This document shows positions 21,507 through 31,570 of a stretch of 64,000 nucleotides of DNA, in pieces (the first letter of the stretch is position 1; each line of letters starts with the position of its first letter). Made by a program: the position numbers and the translations under genes. The stretch is from assembly GCF_001659605.2 (NCBI RefSeq), contig NC_035171.2:10260256-10324255 (forward strand), read 5' to 3'. The notes under the pieces were generated by a model. It had not been told where the DNA came from. It saw only the letters and a list, made by a program, of their open reading frames with translations, and did not search any database. The stretch comes from Manihot esculenta (taxonomy: Eukaryota; Streptophyta; Magnoliopsida; Malpighiales; Euphorbiaceae).

Positions 21507-23843
21507 ACCCTGATGTTTCTCTTTTCTTTGTTTGTTTGTGAGCCCTTGTGAGGATGGGTTGATAGCTTATGGGTTAGAGTATCCCCTTGGGGTCAGTACA
21601 CCCAAGTGTGATCCATCTGTGGCAGAGTCAGTCTGCCGGTATAGTCAGAGTATGTGTTGTGAGTAGATGCCTTCCAGCTGACCTAGCGGTTCTAGATTTG
21701 ACTGTTTGACGTCATTCTAGGGTTGGATTGGTCCTTCTACTAGTGGTACTACCTAGTCTGCAGAGACAAGGTAGTCAGGTTCAGAGGTCAGGATGGATCA
21801 GAGGTAGTCCTTAGAGGGGACAGAATAGGGATACCTAGAGGTTCAGTATCAACCCTATAGGCTCTTAGGTTGTTCAGGAAAAGTTGTCAGGGGTTCTAGC
21901 TCTTGAGAAAGAGTATAGCAGTCAGGTCAGGGAGCCCGCCTCAGTGCCCGTTGTTAGAGAGTTTAGATGTTTCCCCAGACGAGTTCCCAGGACTACCACC
22001 TGTCAGGGAGGTAGATTTTTAAATAGAAGTAATGCATGAAATTGGAACAATCTCTATCCCTCCCCACAGGATGGTATCAACAGAGTTAAAGGAGTTATAA
22101 GGATCAGTTGTAAGAGATGGTAGACAAGGGTTCCCATCTGACTGAGCACTCCGCCTTGGGGTGTTCCAGCGTTGTTATGAGGATGAAGGATGGATCCCTA
22201 GGACTTTGTGTCGACTACTAGTCGTTGAACAAAGTCACTACTCAGAATAAGTATTTGTTACCTTGGATCGACGATCTATTTTAAGCCAGCTAGCAGGAGC
22301 TGGTTGCCTTTCCAAGATAGATCTGAAGTCTAGGTACCATCAGTTAAGATCAAGGAAGAAGGTGTACAGAGAGCAGTGTTTAAAACCAGATATGGGCACC
22401 ATGAGTTTCTAGGAGTGTCGTTCGGGTCAATGAACGCCCCTACGGCATTCATGGATCTCATAAGCAGAGTTTTAGTCGGTTTCTGGATCACTCCATTATT
22501 GTCTTCATTGACGGTATCTCGGCGAGTTCCAGAAATGCAGAAAAGTATGCCCATCATCTGAAATCAGGATTGCAGACCCTGAGAGAACATGGCTTGGATG
22601 CCTAGTTCTCCAATGTGAGTTCTGGTCGAGGAGCATATCCCTCTTGGGTCATGTGTGACGGAGAAGGGAAAATGAAGTAGACCTGAGAAAGTTGAAGTTG
22701 TAGCCGACTAGCCCAGGCCCATGGTAACGACAAAGATTAAGAACTTTTGGGTTAGGCAGGTTACCTAATGGAGGTTCATCTAGAACTTTTCTAGAGTTGC
22801 CGCTCCTATGGCCAGATGGATCAAGAAGAACCAGAAGGTGTGTGGTCTACTCAGAGTGATGAGGGCTTTGAAAAGCCAAAGGAAATGTTGATGTCAGCAC
22901 CAGTGGTAGCTCTGTCCGCCAGTGATGGAGATTTCACAGTGTTCTGTGATGCGTCCCGTGTGGGACTAGGTTGTGTGTTATGTAAAGTGGATGTAAAGTG
23001 GTAGAAAGATTGCTTATGCTTCTAGGTAGCTGAAGAAGCATGAGTTGAATCATCTTACACACAATCCAGAGATGGCAATGGTAATACTTGCACTCAAGAT
23101 GTGGAGGCGATACCTGTATAAAGTATGTGGACAGATCCTTATAGATCGAAAGAGCTTGCAATACATCTTGAGTCAAGAGGGGAAAATCGGAGACAGAGAA
23201 AAGGAGTAAGAGCTGTATAGTCAGAGGATGTGAAGAATCAGAACTGCTGTGAGTCAGCAGGAGAGTTATGAAGTTGTCCGCAAGAGGCATGTAGAGTTTC
23301 AGAAGGGAAGAAGAGTTTTGTCAGAGTGCGCAACGGAAGCGTGTTGAGGTTCTCGAGGAAATCGAGGTTTGCTGGAGGTGTCTCCTAAAGAGAGGGTGAT
23401 TCGCTATGGGCGAAAAGGTAAATTAGCTCTCAGATACATTGGACTCTTTGGAATCCTGCAAAGGATTTGGGAATGCATCCCACGAGTTAGATTTACCTAC
23501 TTCAATGGAAGAGATCCATTCGTTTTTCCATGTTTCCACGATATATGAGTTCGTGTCGGATCCGAGTGAGGTTCTGGAAAGAACCAGAGGTGGAGATCAG
23601 AAAGGATCTCACCTATGTTGAGCAGTTAGTACGGACCGCAGACACACAAGTTAGAAAGTGTGGAAACAGGGAAATCCCGATGGTGAAAGTCCCTTAGAAT
23701 CACCTTAAGATGAAAAGTTCACCGGGGAGACCGAGAGTTTATACTCCAGCAATGACCGTGTCTCTCTTTTAGAAGAGAGGTTTTTAGGTTTTGCTTGCTT
23801 GTTGCTTGCTTGTTGATGTATGCTTGATACATGTTTGATGTTT
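21507..23843 (+). pseudogene. Element C pol remnant (protease to integrase C-terminus)
   Basis: Pieces of protease (21700 region), RT (22030-22620), the RNase H start ([18 protein letters not shown] at about 22928-22980) and the integrase C-terminal GPY-like region (about 23390-23470) can be followed. They are littered with stops, one-base indels and small deletions. Near 23220-23250 the text jumps from the early RNase H to the end of the integrase, so the integrase catalytic core is absent. The RT active-site region is out of frame. No enzyme can be made. Confidence 0.9.
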
Positions 23844-23881
23844 GAACATTCGAGGACGAATGTTCTTAAAGGGGGGAAGAA
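23844..23881 (+). other. Pre-PPT hairpin and polypurine tract of element C
   Basis: GAACATTCG-AGGA-CGAATGTTC (23844-23865) is a perfect 9-bp inverted repeat with an AGGA loop. It is followed after 2 bases by AAAGGGGGGAAGAA (23868-23881), which abuts the 3' LTR. It is preserved although the pol upstream is ruined, as expected for a cis-acting element still in use. Confidence 0.85.
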
Positions 23882-26545
23882 TGTAATACCCGGCTAGATT
23901 CCGGCATCGGAATCCCTACCTTCCGGCGGAATCTCCGTTGGAATATGGAATGTTGATGATGCCAGAGTCTTCTAGAGGGGTAAAATGTGTTTTCTAAAAT
24001 GATTTTTACTGATTTCATGGTTTTAAATGAAAAAGATTTGAGTTTTGAAAAGAAAAGACTAAGGAGGTTTTTGCCAGGTTCGGCCGCCGAAAGTGAAGTT
24101 CGGCCGCCGAACATGAGTTGGTTTCGGGAGCGCCTTTGGCCTCCGAAAGTCTTGATTGAACAAACCAGGTTCGGCCGCCGAACCTCAAGTTCGGCCGCCG
24201 AACATGGGGGTGTTTTGCATGCACGTTAGGCCGCCGAAGGAGGTTTGGCTGGCCACCTATAAAAGCCCCTCAGACCGAAAATGGGCGAGATTTCTCCCCA
24301 TTCTCGAGCTCAGGTGTGTTCATGTCCTCCTCTAGTCGTTTTCTTGCTTTTTCTTCAAATCCTTCACGTTTTATAAGCTATATGGTTGTTTTGAAGAGTT
24401 TTAAAGCTTGGATCAAGGTTTGGAGAGCTTGGAGACTTTAAGAGTTTGGGTTCTCCACATCTCAAGCTTTGGGTCGCACCAACCCTCGATCTTCAAGAGG
24501 TAAGTGTGGATCTATGTTTTTCTTTACGTTTCATGAAGTTTTAAGATGGTTTTGATGGGTAGATATGCATGTTAGGGTTTATGTGGGTTTTATGCCCAAT
24601 GTATGATAATGTATGTTCATGTGATGTTTGTGTTGGGGTTTAAGTTAGTTTTCAAGCCCTTGAGCATATGGGAGAGAGTATGCATGATTGGGAGAGAGTA
24701 TGTGAGGTTTGGGTTGTTTTGATGGTTTTGGCCTATGTGGGTCATAAACTATCTATGTATGCTTTAGATGTTGTTTTTGGGAGTTTAAGCTTGTTTGAGC
24801 TCCCTTGTGCATGGTTGAGGATGTATGCATGTGTTTGAGAAGTCGGATGCTTGTTTTGGGGTGTATGGAAGGTTTGGGAGGCTTGAAATGCACAAAGGCT
24901 GAGTTCTGGATGAACTCAGGTTCGGCCGCCGAAGGTGGTTTCGGCCGCCGAACCTGCCTGAGGATGCATGGTTTGGCCGCCTAACCTTGCCCCCGAAAGT
25001 TGAGTTTTGGCTTGAAAGCAGACTTTCGGCCGCCGAAGGTAATGTTCGGCCGCCGAAAGTGCCTGACTTTCGTCTCTGGAGAGAAGGTTCGGCCGCCGAA
25101 GGTGCCCCCGAACCTGCCTGTCTTTCGGATCTGTCTGGGACTTTCGGCCGCCGAAGGTGCCGCCGAAAGTGCCTGACTTTCGGGTCTGTCTGGACTTTCG
25201 GCCGCCGAAGGTGCCGCCGAAAGTGCCCTGTCCAGACTTTTCTTGCATGTTTTCATGTAATGTTTTCAGGATGTTGTAGGGGGTTTTTGGGTAGTCTTTT
25301 ATGAGTTGTTTAGAGTATGTTTGGCACCTCACTGGAGTCCACCTGTGTAGGATCGGACCCGAGGAACCGAGGTGTTTAGTAGTGTCAGTCGTTGCAGAGT
25401 CGGCCCTGAGCTAGTCACAGGTGAGTGGAACACAACTCTCTTATTTTAAAGTAAATAAATCAAATGTTAAGCATGTTCATGCATCATAAAATGCCATGAT
25501 ATGTAGTAGGTTGTATTGCATTAGTATTCACGAATATGATGCATTGCATATTATGTTGTTGATGTGGATGGATATTGGATGATCCTTAGCCCTCAGTATG
25601 AGATGAGATAATATGATATGATATGCCATGGTATGATATGAGATAGAAAGACCAGGTCGCCCCTGGTACTATGTTTATGCAAGCGAACACTAGGTGAGGC
25701 CTAATCGCCCCTGGTGTAGTCGGACATGTTATGATATGAATTATGCAAGCGAACACTAGGTGAGGCCTAATCGCCCCTGGTGTAGTCGGACATGTTATGA
25801 TATGAATTATGCAAGCGAACACTAGGTGAGGCCTAATCGCCCCTGGTGTAGTTGGACATGTTATGATATGCAGAGGGCTAGCGGTGACAAATTCATCCTT
25901 TGTGTGATTAGTTGTGATGTGTTGCATTTCATGATAGCATGAATGAGAAAAAGTTAAATGATTTGATAAATAAAATGAATAATAATATACCTAAAAAGTG
26001 TGGAATTAAAGCAAACATTTTTAGTTTCTGCTCACTGGGCTTTTTAGCTCACCCCTCTCCCCTATCCCCAGGTTTGCAGGGTCAGAGATAGTCAGGAGAT
26101 CAGCTGGATACGTCCATGGTCATGCTTATGTAATAGAATAGTTGTGGACATGATGTAATCTAAGTTTATGTATTGATGTAAAAAGAGTTGTATTGTAATA
26201 TGACCTTATGTTATGTTCAGAGTTATAGTATTGTGCTTGGCCCGAGTTGGATAATCCCCTTGTACATGAGTTTTATTTTATGTTGTTTCATGTGATGGAC
26301 CGAGTTTGACATAGGGTATGCTGACCTTAGAGGTTCTATGAGATTCAGTCATAGTGCATACACAGGTCAAACGGGTTAAAGAAAAAGTTTACAGTTTTAT
26401 GTTTTAAAGTTTATGCTTATGTTGGATCATGTTTGGGATTATACCAGCTGTACAGGATGCATAGTAGGCTTGCTACGGGTCCCGGCGGCCTTATGCCGAT
26501 CTGGATCCTAGCGCCGGTAGCGGTCCGGATTTCCGGGTCGTTACA
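23882..26545 (+). repeat. 3' LTR of element C
   Basis: 2664 bp; TATAAAAG at 24258-24265. It lacks one 20-bp palindrome unit present in the 5' LTR and otherwise shows only two differences noticed by eye (CATGG for CATTG near 24813, GTCAGTC for GTCAGCC near 25387). It is followed by the CTCTG duplication. Confidence 0.95.
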
Positions 26546-27143
26546 CTCTGGGCCCACACCAGTGAATATTGTCCGCTTTGGGTTCACGCCCAGCGTCCTT
26601 CCCCTCACGGGTTTGTTTCTGGGTCAAGGGATTTACTACCCTGTCTTCCCAAAACGCGTCCACCAGAGTAGCACAGCGGACCTGCCTACACCCAGTGGAT
26701 ATTGTCCGCTTTGGGTTCACGCCCAGGGTTCACGCCTAGCGTCCTTCCCCCGCGTCCTTCCCCTCACGGTTTTGTTCCCTATGATGCGTCCACTGGGGTC
26801 TCTTGGGGCTTGCCCTTATAAGGCTTCCCCCCTCCTTACCTCTTTCCGATGTGGGATACTTTTAATCCACCTCATGGGGTTCCTTCCCCCCATAAGGCCT
26901 GAGCGTCCTCGCTCAGCACACCGTACTCATGAGGCCCAGGCTCTGATACCAATTGTAACAGCCCATAGGCCCACACCAGTGAATATTGTTCGCTTTGGGT
27001 TCACGCCCAGCGTCCTTCCCCTCACGGGTTTGTTTCTGGGTCAAGGGATTTACTACCCTGTCTTCCCAAAACGCGTCCACCAGAGTAGCACAGCGGACCT
27101 GCCTACACCCAGTGGATATTGTCCGCTTTGGGTTCACGCCCAG

Positions 27144-28702
27144 TGATACGGATCCAATAGGACAAATTTCTAACAATGGTGTGGAGCAAACTTATATCAT
27201 TCCAATGGATCCAGAAGTAGTTCAAAATCATATTCATATAATCCATATATATTTGGGGCGTGCTTTAACTCATATGGGACAGATTTGGTGCAACACTTGC
27301 AATCATAGGCTGAGGGAGTCTAATCAAACCTATGGGCTAAAACTACATAAAGGAAAGCCTAAAGTGAAGATCAAGCAAGGCTTTTGTGAAGATTCAACTT
27401 TGTTATGATGGGCTTGCTAGTTTTATTATTTAAACACTTGTTTTATTTTAGTTTTGTTTGGCCTTGTATTCTGACCATATTTTATCTTTTAAGTTTTAGA
27501 GTGTTGGGCCATGTTGTGGGCTTATATTTTAATACTTATGTGTTATTTTAGTGTGTGATTGGGCTTGGGTCTTATGTGTTTAAGTCAGGCCCAAGAAGAG
27601 TGTCTTAGGGTTTTATTTGTTTTTCTCCTTACTATATAAGGATAAGAAACAATTGTAAGAGGGAGCTTTTAATCAAACTTTTCAGAATTTCTTTCATGCC
27701 TTTGGCGTGTATTGCTTTGAGTGAGAGTGAGGATTTGCTTTCATCAATTGCACCAGGAATCTTGGCTAACTTATCAACTATTCGTTGTGGCGTTTGTCGG
27801 ATTCTCATCTAAAATCCTTCGATCATTGGTGTTTCAGCTTCTCTAAGTTTGGGGTGCCATAGGAGGTGGGTTTATCAGATCTTTGGATTCCATATCTACT
27901 TGTGACGCGGAACCCTATGGCACAAGCCTCAAACTCACACGCACAAGTAGATACGGAATCCAAAGATCTGATAAACTCACCTCCTATGGCACCCCAAACT
28001 TAGAGAAGCTGAAACACCAATGATCGAAGGATTTTAGATGAGAATCCGACAAACGCCACAACGAATAGTTGATAAGTTAGCCAAGATTCCTGGTGCAATT
28101 GATGAAAGCAAATCCTCACTCTCACTCAAAGCAATACACGCCAAAGGCATGAAAGAAATTCTGAAAAGTTTGATTAAAAGCTCCCTCTTACAATTGTTTC
28201 TTATCCTTATATAGTAAGGAGAAAAACAAATAAAACCCTAAGACACTCTTCTTGGGCCAGACTTAAACACATAAGACCCAAGCCCAATCACACACTAAAA
28301 TAACACATAAGTATTAAAATATAAGCCCACAACATGGCCCAACACTCTAAAACTTAAAAGATAAAATATGGCCAGAATACAAGGCCAAACAAAACTAAAA
28401 TAAAACAAGTGTTTAAATAATAAAACTAGCAAGCCCATCATAACAAAGTTGAATCTTCACAAAAGCCTTGCTTGATCTTCACTTTAGGCTTTCCTTTATG
28501 TAGTTTTAGCCCATAGGTTTGATTAGACTCCCTCAGCCTATGATTGCAAGTGTTGCACCAAATCTGTCCCATATGAGTTAAAGCACGCCCCAAATATATA
28601 TGGATTATATGAATATGATTTTGAACTACTTCTGGATCCATTGGAATGATATAAGTTTGCTCCACACCATTGTTAGAAATTTGTCCTATTGGATCCGTAT
28701 CA
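27144..28702. mobile_element. Element P: 1559-bp palindrome with 761-bp arms, inserted in R
   Basis: Ends TGATACGGATCC ... GGATCCGTATCA, with a perfect 5-bp target duplication CCCAG (27139-27143 and 28703-28707). The left arm (27144-27904) and right arm (27942-28702) are inverted copies of equal length with only about four mismatches seen, around a 37-bp spacer. Each arm has a short coding-like stretch from its outer end, then an AT-rich promoter-like part with TATATAAG (27633-27640, mirrored at 28206-28213) pointing inward, then a leader-like part. TG/CA ends and a 5-bp TSD indicate integration by a retroelement integrase rather than a DNA transposase; a foldback element is the alternative. 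Not recognised as a named family. Confidence 0.85.
27180..27407 (+). other. Short ORF in left arm of P (mirrored at 28438-28665, minus strand)
   Basis: 75 codons beginning MEQTYIIPMDPEVVQ, with a single C-x2-C (WCNTCNHRL) and a basic end LHKGKPKVKIKQGF. The same frame is open upstream to the edge of P. The identical peptide is encoded in the other arm because the arms are copies. It may be the tail of a longer element protein; I do not recognise it. Confidence 0.35.
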
Positions 28703-28984
28703 CCCAGGGTTCACGCCTAGCGTCCTTCCCCCGCGTCCTTCCCCTCACGGTTTTGTTCCCTATGACGCATCCACCAGAGTAGCACAGCGGACCTGCCTAC
28801 ACCCAGTGGATATTGTCCGCTTTGGGTTCACGCCCAAGGTTCACGCCTAGCGTCCTTCCCCCGCGTCATTTCCCTCACGGTTTTGTTCCCTATGACGCGT
28901 CCACTGGGGTCTCTTGGGGCTTGCCCTTATAAGGCTTCCCCCCTCCTTACCTCTTTCCGATGTGGGATACTTTTACGAACCCCA

Positions 28985-31565
28985 TGAGGTGGATTAAAAG
29001 TATCCCACATCGGAAAGAGGTAAAGAGGGTGGAAGCCTTATAAGGGCAAGCCCCAAGAGACCCCAGTGGACGCGTCATAGGGAACAAAACCGTGAAGGGA
29101 AGGACGCGGGGGAAGGATGCTAGGCGTGAACCCTGGGCGTGAACCCAAAGCGGACAATATCCACTGGGTGTAGGCAGGTCCGCTGTGCTACTCTGGTGGA
29201 CGCGTCATAGGGAACAAAACCGTGAGGGGAAGGACGCGGGGGAAGGACGCTAGGCGTGAACCCTGGGTGTGAACCCAAAGCGGACAATATCCACTGGGTG
29301 TAGGCAGGTCCGCTGTGCTACTCTGGTGGACGCGTTTTGGGAAGAAAGGGTAGTAAATCCCTTGACCCAGAAACAAACCCGTGAGGGGAAGGACGTTGGG
29401 CGTGAACCCAAAGCGGACAATATTCACTGGTGTGGGCCCATGGACTGTTACAATTGGTATCAGAGCCTGGGCCTCATGAGTACGGTGTGCTGAGCGAGGA
29501 CGCTCAGGCCTTATAGGGGGAAGGAACCCCATGAGGTGGATTAAAAAGTATCCCACATCGGAAAGAGGTAAGGAGGGGGGAAGCCTTATAAGGGCAAGCC
29601 CCAAGAGACCCCAGTGGACGCGTTTTGGGAAGACAGGGTAGTAAATCCCTTGATCCAGAAACAAACCCGTGAGGGGAAGGACGCTGGGCATGAACCCAAA
29701 GCGGACAATATTCACTGGTGTGGGCCCATGGGCTGTTACAATTGGTATCAGAGCCTGGGCCTCATGAGTACGGTGTGCTGAGCGAGGACGCTCAGGCCTT
29801 ATGGGAGGAAGGAACCCCATGAGGTGGATTAAAAGTATCCCACATCGGAAAGAGGTAAGGAGGGGGGAAGCCTTATAAGGGCAAGCCCCAAGAGACCCCA
29901 GTGGACGCGTTTTGGGAAGACAGGGTAGTAAATCCCTTGACCCAGAAACAAACCCGTGAGGGGAAGGACGCTGGGCGTGAACCCAAAGCGGACAATATTC
30001 ACTGGTGTGGGCCCAGAGGATGTTACAATTAGTATCAGAGCCTGGGCCTCATGAGTACGGTGTGCTGAGCGAGGACGCTCAGGCCTTATGGGGGGAAGGA
30101 ACCCCATGAGGTGGATTAAAAGTATCCCACATCGGAAAGAGGTAAGGAGGGGGGAAGCCTTATAAGGGCAAGCCCCAAGAGACCCCAGTGGACGCATTTT
30201 GGGAAGACAGGGTAGTAAATCTCTTGACCCAGAAACAAACCATTGAGGGGAAGGACGCTGGGCGTGAACCCAAAGCGGACAATATTCACTGGTGTGGGCC
30301 CATGGGCTGTTACAATTGGTATCAGAGCCTGGGCCTCATGAGTACGGTGTGCTGAGCGAGGACGCTCAGGCCTTATGGGGGGAAGAAACCCCATGAGGTG
30401 GATTAAAAGTATCCCACATTGGAAAGAGGTAAGGAGGGGGGAAGCCTTATAAGGGCAAGCCCCAAGAGACCCCAGTGGACGCGTCATAGGGAACAAAACC
30501 GTTAGGGGAAGGACGCGGGGGAAGGACGCTAGGCGTGAACCTTGGGCATGAACCCAAAGCGGACAATATCCACTGGGTGTAGGCAGGTCCGTTGTGCTAC
30601 TCTGGTGGACGCGTTTTGGGAAGACAGGGTAGTAAATCCCTTGACCCAGAAATAAACCCGTGAGGGGAAGGACGCTGGGCGTGAACCCAAAGCGGACAAT
30701 ATTCACTAATGTGGGCTCAGAGGATGTTACAATTGGTATCAGAGCCTGGGCCTCATGAGTACGGTGTGCTGAGCGAGGACACTCAGGCCTTATGGGGGGA
30801 AGGAACCCCATGAGGTGGATTAAAAGTATCCCACATCGGAAAGAGGTAAGGAGGGGGGAAGCCTTATAAGGGCAAGCCCCAAGAGACCCCAGTGGACGCG
30901 TCATAGGGAACAGAACCGTGAGGGGAAGGACGCGGGGGAAGGACGCTAGGCGTGAACCTTGGGCATGAACCCAAAGCGGACAATATCCACTGGGTGTAGG
31001 CAGGTCCGCTGTGCTACTCTGGTGGACGCGTTTTGGGAAGACAGGGTAGTAAATCCCTTGACCCAGAAACAAACCCGTGAGGGGAAGGACGCTGGGCATG
31101 AACCCAAAGCGGACAATATTCACTGGTGTAGGCCCAGAGGATGTTACAATTCGTATCAGAGCTTGGGCCTCATGAGTACGGTGTGCTGAGCGAGGACGCT
31201 CAGGCCTTATGGGGGGAAGGAACCCCATGAGGTGGATTAAAAGTATCCCACATCGGAAAGAGGTAAGGAGGGGGGAAGCCTTATAAGGGCAAGCCCCAAG
31301 AGACCCCAGTGGACGCATCATAGGGAACAAAACCATGAGGGGAAGGACGCGGGGGAAGGACGCTAGGCGTGAACCCTGGGCGTGAACCCAAAGCGGACAA
31401 TATCCACTGGGTGTAGGCAGGTTCGCTGTGCTACTCTGGTGGACGTGTTTTGGGAAGACAGGGTAGTAAATCCCTTGATCCAGAAACAAACCCGTGAGGG
31501 GAAGGACGCTGGGCGTGAATCCAAAGCGGACAATATTCACTAGTGTAGGCCCAGAGGATGTTACA
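28985..31565 (+). repeat. Right-hand tandem array of R (seven LTRs, plus orientation)
   Basis: LTRs of 468, 209, 207, 208, 338, 338 and 338 bp, each starting TGAGGTGGATTAAAAGTATC and ending GTTACA, are joined by about 80-bp internal segments. Lengths follow 208 + n x 130: one 130-bp module is repeated inside the LTR (starts at 29066, 29196 and 29326 in the longest copy). Internal segments hold the primer site (TGGTATCAGAGC, mutated to TAGTATCAGAGC near 30029 and TCGTATCAGAGC near 31151), the hairpin CTGAGCG-AGGA-CGCTCAG and a purine tract TGGGGGGAAGGA. Confidence 0.9.
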
Positions 31566-31570
31566 GTGAC

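Larger units (their letters stand above)
16910..26545 (+). mobile_element. Element C: very young non-autonomous chromovirus with intact gag and ruined pol
   Basis: 9636 bp, flanked by the perfect 5-bp duplication CTCTG (16905-16909 and 26546-26550), inserted 14 bp inside the left end of R. LTRs are 16910-19593 (2684 bp) and 23882-26545 (2664 bp); by eye they differ by one 20-bp repeat unit and about two substitutions. The primer site, gag, a decayed pol remnant and the PPT lie between them. The internal region is 4288 bp against 5360 bp in element A. The near-identity of the LTRs against the heavy decay of pol implies that it moved recently using proteins supplied by another element. Confidence 0.93.
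16896..31565. mobile_element. Element R: head-to-head tandem arrays of a miniature LTR element (TRIM-like), containing C and P
   Basis: The left terminus TGTAACATCCTCTGGGCC is the inverted copy of the right terminus GGCCCAGAGGATGTTACA, and the whole is flanked by one 5-bp direct repeat GTGAC (16891-16895 and 31566-31570). Left half, minus orientation: LTR of 338 bp (16896-16909 plus 26551-26874), short internal spacer, LTR of about 458 bp (26954-28975 without P). After a 9-bp junction (28976-28984) the right half runs in plus orientation: LTRs at 28985-29452 (468), 29532-29740 (209), 29820-30026 (207), 30107-30314 (208), 30394-30731 (338), 30811-31148 (338) and 31228-31565 (338). Spacers of about 79-80 bp between LTRs carry an iMet-tRNA primer site, a hairpin and a purine tract, but no protein. 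LTRs hold a TATAAG box (GCCTTATAAGGGC). No 5S rRNA motif is seen, so it is not Cassandra. Confidence 0.85.

Noticed and set aside
26433..27408. Plus-strand frames of 237 and 140 codons
   Set aside because: They join the end of the C LTR, R LTR sequence and P; read-through of repeats with no domain.
30116..31540. 474-codon open frame on the minus strand (and 210- and 122-codon frames next to it)
   Set aside because: It runs antisense through the tandem LTRs of R, repeats the same peptide block with each unit and crosses primer sites and LTR borders; a composition effect of the array, not a gene.
16896..31565. R as the 5S-carrying TRIM Cassandra
   Set aside because: No 5S rRNA internal promoter boxes were seen in the LTRs; only the general TRIM layout is shared.
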